Shown here piece by piece: positions 43,661 through 55,984 of a stretch of 64,000 nt of DNA. The notes below the pieces were generated by a model, which had not been told where the DNA came from, did not search any database, and saw only the letters and a list, made by a program, of their open reading frames with translations. The number at the start of each line of letters is the position of its first letter. Position 1 is the first letter of the stretch. The position numbers were made by a program, and so were the translations under genes. The DNA comes from Polytrichum commune (taxonomy: Eukaryota; Streptophyta; Polytrichopsida; Polytrichales; Polytrichaceae). The stretch spans positions 15,713,001-15,777,000 of the forward strand of contig OX485807.1 in the NCBI GenBank assembly GCA_950295325.1. Reading direction: 5' to 3'.

Positions 43661-44930
43661 GTATATTTTATATACCGTAATGTTAAGTTCTTGCTTCCGT
43701 TTTAGATGGCTAATTAGTATGGAGATATTTCCACGTGGCAGTCTTACATTGCTCGAGACTCACTTAAGTCCCATGTGGACATTACAGCTTGGCATCCAAA
43801 ATGACGTCACGGTAATTGAATAATGCCCGACATATACACATACAACATTGGTTTTCAACCTCGACGTTTTCACTTTTGCTTTCAATATATTCGATTTCCT
43901 CGTTTTTATGTACAAAAGCCATACAAATGATGTGTGTGCACAAATAGAAGCCAATTTGATCCATCATAATTTGAAATTTATTCACAATTAACGGTCTAAG
44001 GGGCTCTTTGTACAACCTATATACATCGTTCTTACAAACTCGTCCTCACTGAGTCTTAAGATCACATGTCTAATATTTACATGTATGGATTAGTACACAA
44101 TCTCACGACAAAGAGTGAATAAAATAACATAATCATGTGTGAAATTGATGATAGGTCTAATGTATATACATGCGAACCTACAGCACTCATGTCGTGAATG
44201 AACCCAAATCTTCAACTACATTATGGCATTCATCCACTTTGTGTATATATAGACACACACACTCTCCATAACGACTTGATTTTTAGATTAGTCATTTTCA
44301 CACAATCGGTTTGAAATGAGAACATGGAATTCAAATGCATGCATGTGCTTGTGCATGTTGACACCCAAACATGACCACTCGTGAGCTTAGGGGTTGAAGA
44401 AATAGTCAACACCTTTTTCATCTCACTCTCGCCACACTCGATATTGTGTTTAATGTCATGTGGTATTTCACATCACCATAATAACTTCTCCAATGCCACT
44501 TCTTTTGAATAAGTTTCCAAGTATCATCATCCAAGCTTACTTCTAGTTCATCCAAACGCCAATTCTATTGAAACGAAGTTCGGCATATTTTGCATCCTAG
44601 TAACATTTATGTGCTGAGATATTGTCATGGATGATCGAAATTTGGATGCAAATAATCACGTAGTAAGTGATGGTAGTTGCAACATTGTAATGTATAATGC
44701 CCAAAAGAATTTACAAGGAATGACAAATAATACTAGGTTTACAATTAGTGTCGGGCAATTTACAGGTAGTATCAAGCAAGAACAATAGAGTTGGTGATGC
44801 TAAATCAAACATTTTAGTGTACTTGGGTTGAAGTCCTATGTAGAAACATTTCCATTTCATAAAACTAGGAGAGATTCTCTATGAGATGTAATAATATGTC
44901 TCGGCCTGCGGAAATCCTTCTCTATGATGC
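43661..44930. other. Intergenic; contains one copy of a paired repeat (44490-44790)
   Basis: 44490-44790 shares GATATTGTCATGGATGAT, ATTTACAAGGAATGACA and TTTACAATTAGT with 50850-51140. No gene seen. Confidence 0.45.
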
Positions 44931-44969
44931 GATGCCTCTTCAATCAACCCTTGTGCAAGACACTTAAAC

Positions 44970-45383
44970 GATTCAGTCGCATATGGTTCTTCTTCATGAG
45001 TGGTCTTCCGTGGATTATATGGCGCCAACGGAACGATCTTGCGTTTAATGATCAACCAAAAATGGCCCGTTGAGAAAACACGTCAAGTCGTTTGGGACGC
45101 CCTGCATGATTATGGTAGGATTGAGTGAAAATGGTCTCTATCGGATTTGGAAAAGGCCTTGGACGTGGCCTACCAAGATGTTCTTAATGAATTTAATTCG
45201 ACGTGGGGGGTCACGAGTCTTATTGTGACCCAGAGTAATTTAGTGGTCGCGTGGAAGGTTTAGACGCCATACAAGTATTATTTCTTGATGTCCCCTCGGT
45301 TTGCTCTGGTCCTCCTAAGGTGGTTGTATTTTGGTTCCTTCTTGCAATTAATTTTTCAATTTGTGCCCCCCCCCCCCAAAAAA
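44970..45383 (+). mobile_element. LINE (non-LTR retrotransposon) 3' fragment with C-run/A-run tail
   Basis: One frame reads RIWFFFMSGLPWIIWRQRND, then LAFN, resembling the region after reverse transcriptase in plant LINE ORF2. Another frame continues VEKTRQVVWDALHDYGRIE, stop, then WSLSDLEKALDVAYQDVLNE and SLIVTQSNLVVAWKV before a stop at 45262. A frameshift and an internal stop show it is dead. The 3' untranslated part ends TTTTTCAATTTGTG, then a C run and an A run (45367-45383). A second copy is at 55663-55905 on the minus strand. Confidence 0.78.
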
Positions 45384-48300
45384 AGTAATAATATGTGCAA
45401 TGTTAAAGGGGTGCTTGGGTCAAGGTTCCTTTGCCTTTGGGCTTCTCTTTTGAAAGTAAGGCCGGTGAGCGTCTAAAGGTGGGATAATTGCAAAGGATCG
45501 GAAGGCAAGGGGAAATATATAGTGTAAAGTGAAATCGGTTGTGGAGGAAAGAGTATGAAAATGGGATGTTGCCCGGCCCATCACTTTCTTTATCGTAGAC
45601 TTGTTCTTGTAAGGAGTTAGTATTATAATCCCAACAACTCCACTTTAGAGCTTCATTTCCACTAGTGACCGTGTCGATAGTACCACCAGTTTTTTTAATT
45701 CCTCGCATTGGTTGGTTGAAGAAATGAGTAGCGGTCCCACTCCGTTTTACACAAGGTCAACAAAAATAAGAATGGCCATGTTCAAAATATGGATGAGAAA
45801 ACGACATGAAAGTGACATGGAATTTAACATATCCACTAAATGAACAGTGTTTGGTAATCACTTGAATTTTGTGTTGAGAGAATCCAAATAACATGTCTCC
45901 ATGTAAAATGAAAGCAACCATGTGAGCAAAAACATAGTAATAGTGATTTTATAGAAAAGATGTATCAAGATGTATTCTTAGTCAAATATATTTATATTGA
46001 TATTTATTTATTTAAAAAAATCCAATAGAACCACTATACACCAATCTAAGTCCATTGTACACTGTGCACCGTGACCAATGCTCTCAAAAGTGATGTGGAT
46101 TTTCTTGGTCATAGTCTTTGGACTACTGACCATGACCATGAGAAATCCTATGACAATTATTTCTTATGGCCCTAACAAGACAAACCCTAAAATTTTGGCA
46201 CATAGTGATGCACTATCGCATATAAATAAATACCCGTCATGAACAAGTCATCAAATAAGCAAAGAAAATTAACGTCAGTGTTCAATGCACCAACATGAAT
46301 GGAAGCCCGTTCACCTTACAACGATACAGGGAACTGCGATTATAACTATATATTTTCTTATGTTTTCTCTCATTTTGTGAAGCAATTCCATTGCACATAT
46401 TTTATACTTTGAAGAACAATGTCGCAAGAACACCAACATGGACATTTGATTGAAGTTCACGGTCGATTAAATTAGGGCGTCAACCCAAATGCACTATGTT
46501 TAGCTTTTGCTCGGTGTTTTGCAATCTCTAAAAGACCATTGACACATGATGATGTTTCATAGAATGGAGAATGCAAAAACAAACTTAGTGGATTAGGTTC
46601 CGCAATGGTTGCATAATGCTTCATCACCATTCATTATATATCTCTTTGAAGAATGCACCATCAAAACTACAAATAAACTCGTATGGTACCAAAACCTCCT
46701 TTCACTTCACTCCCCTCATAACACAAGAATGGTTTGTATGTTTGGGTGCAAACTCCAAGAAGGCAACAACCAAACAACATGCAACAAAGAATCATGGTAT
46801 TTCAAGTAAACTTCAATACTTAGAAAATTCTTTGAACTTTTGAAATAGGTTTTCTTGGATTTGAGGACAACGGTAGTAGCCCAATGTTAAGGCACAAATT
46901 TTCAAAAATGCTTCACATAAGAAACCGACATGCGTTCTAAAAAGAGAATGTATTAGTCCATGCTAAAAGGGGAACATTCCTAGGAGGGAGATATTTGGGC
47001 GTGATTGGTCAAAACCCTAGTGTTTCCAAGACCAACTGATTACATGTTGTGATATTTCGGCTTTTGTTTAAAGACGTGAAGGATATTCTACATATTCCTC
47101 TAAAAATGATGGGTACTTTTCCCAAAGTCTTGAACTTCAACCGGTTCATCCGGAACTAGTGATCGGTTCTCCCCGTTCATTGTCAAACGGATGAACTATG
47201 TCGTAATGTTGGATGTTAAAATTAGAGTAAACGCTTCGGAACTCACATATACATGTATTATCATCAACAACTTGACTTAACCATGAAAGGATATAGGGGC
47301 CTTGATGTATGGCCAAATGCACGATTTACATGGGTCTTATCAAGTTCTAAAATCATATGTTATATGTTTGTGGGTCTAAAACCTCATTTTACAAATTGTC
47401 TTATGTCAAGGAGAAACCAAAAATACAATCATACATGTCATTGGTGATCAAAATATAGCATATGTTTTTTTTGCATCAAAGGGCATCCATGTTGCGTATT
47501 TTAACTTAAACCTCTAATAATATTGAGATATTCAACCGATTTGAAAAGTGTACTTGAAGATAAAGTTACTCTTAAATAGGGTTACTATTGACGTAACTAA
47601 ATCAAAGTTGAAAGCAAGTAGCTCAAAAACGTTATTTTGTCCACGAGGAGGCCCAGTTTGAGCCTCTCGTGCACTTAAGGGTTAACTCCTAAGCCTTTTA
47701 GTGATTGTATTTTGGTCTTTGCCTCACCGTAGCAAATTGGTTGGGGGCTCAAGGGTAATTTGCATGTAATTAGGTCAAAATTTAGGGGTAGTGACTAAGC
47801 TCAAGGCCCACCTTCTCATCCCAATGAGTTTGACAATGTAACCAAGAATCAATAGTTTTCACACACATGATGATTTTTTCCCTACGTTTTTCGTGACATA
47901 ATATAAGTGTATGCAACAAAAGTATGATAAATAAAATCAACCTAAAGTTATAGTCTGAAGTTATGATATATTTTCATAACATTATGTTCTTTGAGTGTTA
48001 CGACAACAACAACAATTGGCTATGAAGGAGCAAGATCAAATGAAGAGCATGTTCAACTTCAAGCTTATCGCTTCATATGAGGATGGGCTCTACCCTTCAT
48101 TATGCGAAGGTCCAATGGTGGATTGGGGTCCTCTACACCGTTTCCGAAAGGGGGAGAGGTGACACCAAATTATGGTGATATGTGAAAAGACCATTTTGAA
48201 TCAACTTTGTCTTTAAAGCAAATGATTTTCTTATAAAGATGAAAAAAATAGTGGTGGATCCATACGTGTTTCATTATAATTAGGACATGTTTACACTGGT

Positions 48301-50430
48301 GACCATGGGTTGTGACCATTGCTTTCAAAAAAATTTATAAAATAAGAATGTTATTTGAAATACGAGTGCGAGTCCCGTACAAGTCTCACTGCATTGCATA
48401 CTAAGTCATAAAAACTGAGATTGACCATGCAAGGGTACAAACGAGAAAGTGGCATGGAATTCATCATTTCTCAAAATGGATAATGTTTGATGGTCCACCC
48501 ATATGTTGTGACGAGACCAACCAAATAGGTTGTCTCAACAGAGGACGGAGGTGACTGTCCGCTTTACATCATGTTTCGTGACCGTGGCTTTACAAAAAAA
48601 AATTGATGTGAAAATTCTCTTCATTGTGGATCCAACCCAAGGATTGTGTCCTAAATCCTTCTTTTTCCTCACGATCCTTAGTCACTAGAGTAAACATGCC
48701 CCCAATATCAATGTTTTGTTTTTTTGTTTTTTGTTTGGTTGCCAAATTGCACAAAAAACAACGAGGTAGTTCACCCCCTTCAAAATTAAAACTTCAGTTA
48801 TAAATGAAAACAAGACAAAGTGACTTGGCATAGTACATCCAACTATGCATCACGTGCCATGTATGCAACCTATGTCATCACCAACACATCTGCCATATTA
48901 ACGATCCCATTGTGATCTAATTCAACTTTTCTTTATTCAAAATAATACACAACATATCACCAACTTCAAACTTGAATAAATCAAACACACACACACAAAT
49001 TAACTTAGAAACAAAATGACATTCTTCAACATTGTGTGGTCAACATGCAAATACTCATAAAACCAAGAAGGAGAAGATGCTATACACGAAGTGACTACGA
49101 TGAGGTGGCATGAGTTGTATTGAAGGTGAGGGAGCCTAACCTTAAGCTAACCATGCAATGACTCCATGACACTTAGTATGTGCAATCACCTTGAAAGTCA
49201 AGTCAAGTCAAAGGGGACTTCTTAATTGGCCTTTGGGTTATTTCCCACACGCGCCCATTGATCGTAAGACTTCAATTAGAGCATCCTCTCGAAGGGAGCA
49301 ATCTTTTGTCACGGTACATGAATTAGGGTACCTAAAGTTCAAGCTTAGCATAGGATGATGGGCGACCCGTTTACGACACTTAACATTTAATGACGGATTA
49401 GTAAACAAATGTAAGTAGCGGGTGGCGCTAGAGATTCCACTAACACAACATGATTTCTTCTAAAACAATATTTAACTAAGATTAAGGTGCTTGGGCATTA
49501 CTCGGTTACTCTTTTTGATCAAATGCTTGTGTTTGAGTGGTTTATCGCAAATGTCATTAGGAATTGGACACCAGATAACCACATGTTATGATGAGATTGA
49601 ACTATGTGCTCGTATTTTTATCATTTGTATTGGGTTCAATAGTTACATAATATGGGGAGGGTCTGTGCATTTAGGTCTAGCATCTCCATTTCCATTTTGT
49701 TTTGAGTCTTGTCTTTGAACTTTGAATATGCAACTTAAATTGATGACTTTTGTGATTCAAAATCAATGTCCAAATGAGACAATTCATGGTATGATCCTAT
49801 GGACAATAATGATTTGCAGATTTGGAAGTGCTCATAATGGGGCCACATACAAAATAACCATGTAGGTGCCTAGTGATGAAATAATAAAAACCTTAAGAAA
49901 TCGACACTTGTCGCACAATAGTCACATGAAGATTTCCATCCATATACAGGTAATTGTTTTCATGGCGTGGCACAAATGTGTAGTGCCATTGGGAACAACT
50001 TGGAATTTACGGTGTTTGTATAAACTTATTCATCGTGGATGAAGTAGTTTCAATAAAAACAAGTCTCCTATGTGTTGAGGGCTTATTCATTACAAGTAAG
50101 TCTAAGTATACTAATTCAAGGTATTCTACACTATATTTAGATGTAAATATTCTAGAATTGTCTTTCTCATACTATACAATAGTTCGTTGCATTATAACCC
50201 ACTTAATGGATGAGTACCAGACTATTTTTGGGTCTATAATGTTGTGTCCGGAGTCAAGTCAGCTAGAAATGATCATTAAGAGTGATTAAAAAGTATTTAA
50301 TTACTTTTTCACCTTCCTAATTTGTAAGTTTACTTTACTAATTTGGGGTCTCTGATGCTATGTCCGATATCCAAAGTCAAAATTGTTTAGAATGATCACC
50401 CTCCTCATCATTCCCCATTCAGAAAGTTAC
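45384..50430. other. Intergenic, old repeats, no gene seen
   Basis: Family X copy at 46985-47190, as described at 20025. 45720-45900 and 48360-48540 resemble each other (AGTGGCATGGAATT-type words). No frame above about 75 codons has recognisable motifs. Confidence 0.4.
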
Positions 50431-50454
50431 CAAATCATGTAGGTTGTGTAAAGT

Positions 50455-50455
50455 C

Positions 50456-50499
<44 letters not shown>
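50455..50499 (+). repeat. (CAA)n microsatellite, 15 copies
   Basis: Uninterrupted CAA array. Flanks (ATCATGTAGGTTGTGTAA on the left, a CTTGGAAGCTACT-like word on the right) match 62600-62690, where the array is only about four copies. It sits at the start of the large duplicated repeat. Confidence 0.92.
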
Positions 50500-51339
50500 A
50501 GAAATGACTATTAATTTCTTGGGCTTGGAAGCTACTACATTGATTACCTCAATTAGTGAGGGGCGGCCTAATACTGCATGTGGGAAATTAGTGAAGGTCA
50601 AGTTCATCTATGATATGAAATTAGCTCCATCAGAAGATTGATGATTCTGGGAGCTAAAGTGTAAGAGTGTTGAAAACTCTCAATGCATGATCTCTGGAGT
50701 TTCTCATTCTTAGGAGACACCTCAAGAGTGAGTGGCACCAGCCGAAAAAAGAAGAAGAAGCCTCTTTGAGCTCACCAAAACAAACTGTGCACTCTACTAA
50801 CACCTTAGAGCACACACTACACTAAATATGATATTTAGTATCATATGGTAACTTTTTGAATGACGCTTCTTGTAAATAAGTGAACAAACATTGCCATGGA
50901 TGATGGACGAGTTTATCCGTTGGCCAAAACCCTACCTTCTCTAGTCAGCAACTTGTGATGAAATATTGTCATGGATGATTGAAGCTTGGATGAAAAATCA
51001 TTGGGGGCAAGTGACAGTGATTGCCCCACTGTAAATTTATAATCCCCGAAAACATTTACAAGGAATGACACATGATGTTGGGTTAACATTTAGTGTTGGT
51101 GACACTATACAACGGTTTACAATTAGTAGTTTTCTTGAAATGTATGGTAAACGAGGATGTATTCTCGAATTAGTATCACTTAGTAAAGGTTCTAGCCTTC
51201 ACTAATTTTGAGATTTGACAACATAGTGTATGTTTTGCGGATTTGTACCACACACAATAATTAGTATAATCACTGTAGTATCTAGATTATAAAAAAAGAA
51301 GGATGTCGTCTTTTTAAATACCTATAGGAAGTAATCTAT

Positions 51340-52960
51340 GTGGCAAGGCTTCCAACTCCACACAAACATTGACCATGGGACTCATTAAATGTTTTTTTTT
51401 TTGTCTTACCTTTCAAATGTCAACATTGAAATTGAAATGTAGATGTTATATGAAGTAAAGTTGAAGATTTTCTTGCTCGTTAGGTGGTCACAAAGACTTC
51501 CCCATTTATAATAGCAACTAAACCCATAATGGTTACTATGTTCTTAACACACACCACATAATGCAATCTCTTTTTTTTTTTGAAGCTCAAACATAGGCGA
51601 CTGTTAAGGAAAGTGACCATATAAGACCCACACACCTTACATGGCATGAAGCTCACGAAGCTCTAATAAGTGAGGATCCTCCACACCCTTATGCTCCTTT
51701 TTCGGGGAAGGAGTTGGTATAAATTGTACGCTTTACTACTCCGTCCTCGTGAGCCCTTTGAAGCATTCCAATGGTGTGGGTGAATGCAATTCACTCGACT
51801 CGTAACTTATGTGCCAACAAACTTTGAAGAAGGCGAAGGAAGCGTCCTATGATTGCATCTCTACATGCTCTCCCGAAAAGGTCACCATTTCATTTCACCC
51901 TTTTTCCGGGGCGCTTTTGATACCAACAAAGACCTATTTGGAAATCCATCCCAAAGCAATCTAGGACCATCACTTGGGATCCCTATCTTGAGCCAATGAT
52001 TGTTTTTACATTCGGCTTGCGGCATCTCCCCAAAAACGCCAACCCTAAAGTCAAAAACGCACATGGTTGATCCGGAGCTTACATGCAACCTTGATAATAA
52101 ATAAGGTGCGTGGGCGTTAGTTGATGCGTTTTTTTCATGTTCTCCAACTTCTACCGATAAGATCGACACAACACAACTTCGTATTACATCGGTGAAATCT
52201 ACGATGAAGCGTGTGAAAATTTCAGGCTGAAAATTGGAACTCCTTTGATTTAGTTATGGTTGTTGAAAGTGATTGGTTGTTGGTTTGTTCTTAATTGGAT
52301 GGAGAGCTCATCCCGATTGTGTTCGTTATTGAGTGTAGAGTAGTTATCAATATGTGAAGAGATAGTCCAATCTTTTTTAAACATGTGTGTTGTATGATGT
52401 TTGCTCTTTGATCCTCACCGAACCACATACCAACCAAATATAAGGGTCCGATCAAGAAAACGAGCCACTTAAGAACCATCTACCTTACTCCTCAACTTTA
52501 TAGCATTCTTCAATGAGATCGCCATGTTCTCTTCTTGGATAGTACTGCTAGAATGTTGTTGATAGATGCTAGAATTATTAGGGGCAAATATAACACAATT
52601 GCTTTGGATACACACTTTCCAACAAGGGAGGAAGCATGTTTGAGACAAATAACCTCTTGGAAATTCACCCCATACCAATCTAGGACCATAAGTTGGAGCC
52701 TTATCTCAAACCAATGTTGAAACACTAAAGATGAAGTCAAAAACTCAAATGGTTGTTTGAAGCCTAATTTTTTTTTTAATTTTAAAAATTAATTGATGAA
52801 TCTTTATCATTATGTTATTTTTCAGTGAAATCACCATGTTCATTGCCCGAAGACAAAGGTTAGGTAGATGTTGGTAGATGTTAGAATCAACAAGGGTACA
52901 TGCCACACAAGTACTTGGAATGTGTAGTCTATACAACAACGGAGGAACCGAGTTCCATTA
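51340..52960 (+). repeat. Large dispersed repeat, copy 1 (pair of 62730-64000)
   Basis: Starts near CTTCCAACTCCACACAAACA and continues through GTGAGGATCCTCCACACCC, TTTTTCGGGGAAGGAG, CCCTTTTTCCGGGGCGCTTT, TCTAGGACCATCACTTGGG and CATGTTCATTGCCCG. Each part is also present in order at 62730-64000. Within it a degenerate sub-unit (CAATCTAGGACCAT...CAAACCAATG...ACATGGTTG) occurs twice in tandem. Relative to the other copy, about 300 extra bases lie at roughly 52175-52485. No coding frame. Confidence 0.85.
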
Positions 52961-55660
52961 AAGTGCTTGAAAAATGCTATGATCATGTATTGTTATCCAA
53001 AAGACTAAAAGTAAGTAACTTCATGCCCATCTCAACTTAGGGTACATGATATCCATGTTAAAGTGGCTAGGATAAGAACTTACGCCATATGGGTTTATGG
53101 CTTATTCATCCCAACTTAATCCTAGATGATTGCTTTGGGGATTCTAATGCTCATTTTGCTATCATATCTATCAATACATGATCTTTTTCAACTACGAGGA
53201 GTTTCCAACTTATTTTCACATTCAACTTACATACATGACATTAAATCTTGGCCTTGATGCATTCCCCTTCCAAAGCAATATGTTGGAGCATCCAACACTA
53301 AAGTACACATCTCATGTGTATATGTTGAGCTTTGTGGGACTGGAGCTTCGTGATGTCTATGAAAACTTGTCCATCATGGATGAAGGTGCTCTCAAAAAAA
53401 TAAAAACTCCGCTTAATTTCAACTAGGTGCTACCAAACCAATTTGGGCTCTATAACCATTTTAGGAGTCATAACTTTCACAAGTGGAAGTTTTTAGATTG
53501 GAAATGAGGTCACTTTGATATCACCTTCCCAAATGCATGATGTTACATCGACACCGCAATGAAGCTCTAGCCATTGTAGGGACCTCGTGACGTGTAGGTA
53601 GGGACTCTAGTACAAATAAAACTTATAGGTAGGTAGAAAACTGGTTGATTTCAAATGGACCCAACTAGACTAATTCAAGGTTTTGATGCCATAGAGTCAA
53701 ATCGGATAGAAATCAAAATGTTAATGCTATGGAGTCCTAGCTCATCATGTTTTCACCTTCCTAGTGAACCACTTTACCTAAACACCACAAAGTTCTAGGC
53801 CACATGTATTATTGAAAGTTTATAGTATGTAACATCATGGGTTTCCCAACATCGACGAATTTCTCATCCAAAAGCGATCTATTTCCTAACGCCAATGCAT
53901 TTGTCATTATGCGCTTTGGACCTTGTTGTCTCAATGATGCAATCTATAGAGGAATCATGTGCTTCAAACACAAACACCATCAACCATCCATGGATGAGGA
54001 CTATAACCTCATCATCACATTGACCTATACTATCCATGGCAACCAAACATTTATGGTTGATGCATCCCAACTTGATACCACTAGACTGATGCATGGTTTC
54101 AAGCAAAAATCATGGCAAGTGTGCTAGAGTAGTTTGAGATCTCTAATGCTATGTCCAAAGTCAAAATTCTATACAATGATCATTTTCCATGCCACTCATA
54201 AAATTGTTTGTTGCATTTTCACCTTCCTAATGGGATGAGTTTAAGTATGTATACACTACAAATACCAACCATTGAGAGTATGTCAACATTTTTTGTACAA
54301 ACATGGATAATTGACCTCTAGTTACAAATGGACCGGTTAGGTTTGAGAAATGGCGGATTCAAGTTCAAGGTTTTATGAAAATTGTTGAACATTGTAGACG
54401 AATCTATAGAATATAGCTTGAATGAATAATGGAAAACGTTAAGATATCAAAGTTATTTGTAAAGCCATGCAAAGAGGGATGAAACTGTGGGTTTGATCCT
54501 TCTTTGAGAAAACATTCTATTAAGATATGGTTAGCTCATTGTGTATTGGAGCCAATTTTGAAAGTTGGGTGAAATTTTTGAGAACTCTTCTTTCCTCAGA
54601 CTATGAGAGAGTTTTAGGATCTAAAATAGGGTTCACGCATGGGACCCATTGTCCTAAATCATGTACACCATAACATCCATATTGTCACCCTCTGTAACAT
54701 CCTCCCTCTCTTATATCCCGAAACCTTAGGGAACAAATGCACTCATTCTAAATCTCCCTCCTTGTCGTCATATTTCCCTCTCGTATATCATGGATCTAAC
54801 ATTCACATAACCCACCAGAGAATTCAAACCACACACCCGCACGCATCGCATTGTCATTATTGCAATGTTGACTTGGTGTTATTCCATAATGTCACATGCT
54901 ACACTAATTCTCTGTTAGCATGCATCCATATTAACATTGCATACCTCCTTAATATCACGTGCACTTTGCTTGCCACGTGCATGATATTACGGTGGTTAGA
55001 ATGTATTGACCGATGCAAGACTACCTTGCCCCGCCCATCCTAGCTAGACAAGCTAGAAAGCTGGCTTTTAATAAACCAACACCAATCTTTGCATTTGGTA
55101 GTTTAAGCATTGAAACAACCTGAATGACTTTGTGTTAATTCTCATAAACTCACGGTTTGGAACTAAACCCATGGTTTCATCTCCTTTATTTTGCAAATAA
55201 CTCTATCAACATGGAACCAATTGGACTCGGAAACGCTTGGATCTTCAACGATTTGGCCCCAAATCTAACTTAGTCCCCCGACAAGCACTCATTTTCCATA
55301 GTTAATAGAGCACCATGATTATGAGGCGGTGGAATAGGGATTCATTCCATGGGAAGTCAGCCCATTCACATACCATCATCATGAAGGCTACGACTAATTA
55401 TTTGACTTTGAACGCCGCTTTGAAAGCGTCAATATATCCTCCACTCTAGTACCCTCTTGCATGCGACTGACTTAGGCGAAATGATTTCATACATGGACTC
55501 GAGATAAAGTTTGAGTGCAATGGAGAAAGGCGTTCAAGTCCGGGCAGCTTTTCGAATTCTCTCTCATAAGTGAGTTAAGTCGGTTTTGTGGGTTCTCTTG
55601 AGTTCCAAATTCAACCTCATTGGCAACTTTGAGGTACTTTCTTGAGTACATTGTAATGTA
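52961..55660. other. Intergenic, no gene seen
   Basis: Contains 53630-53780 and 54120-54240, which share GCTATGTCCAAAGTCAAAATT-type and TTTTCACCTTCCTAATG words with 50190-50420, another dispersed family. Open frames at 53837-54127 and 54639-55043 have no recognisable motif. Confidence 0.4.
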
Positions 55661-55662
55661 GT

Positions 55663-55905
55663 GATGCGTTTTTTTTTTTTTTTTTTTTTTTGGGGGCACA
55701 AATTGAAACCAATTCAATTGCAAGGAAGAAAGACCAAACACTTTGGGAGAAACCGCGAGCCAAGGGAGCTTCAGAAATGATGCCCATCCAGGGCCTAATC
55801 TTCCAAGTAACTACTAAATTGCAACGAGTAACAATAAGACTTTGACGTCCCAAATCTTGTCAAGTTTTTTAAGCGCATCTTCATAAGCAACAAATATATA
55901 TATTA
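55663..55905 (-). mobile_element. LINE 3' fragment, second copy, with C-run/A-run tail
   Basis: On the minus strand: VAYEDALKKLDKIWDV, then after a frameshift SLIVTRCNLVVTWKI. These align with VAYQDVLNEFNSTWGV and SLIVTQSNLVVAWKV of the copy at 44970. The 3' end reads CAATTTGTGCCCCC followed by about 22 A, matching the other copy's CAATTTGTG, C run, A run. Confidence 0.78.
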
Positions 55906-55984
55906 GGTATATATAGGGGTCGAGGATGAGGAGTCTTTCAGTCTTGACAACGCATCTCTTGGAGCTCGAGCTCTCTTTGTTTTC

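Noticed and set aside
50455-50641. Poly-Asn / poly-Leu open frames
   Set aside because: Translation of the CAA microsatellite.
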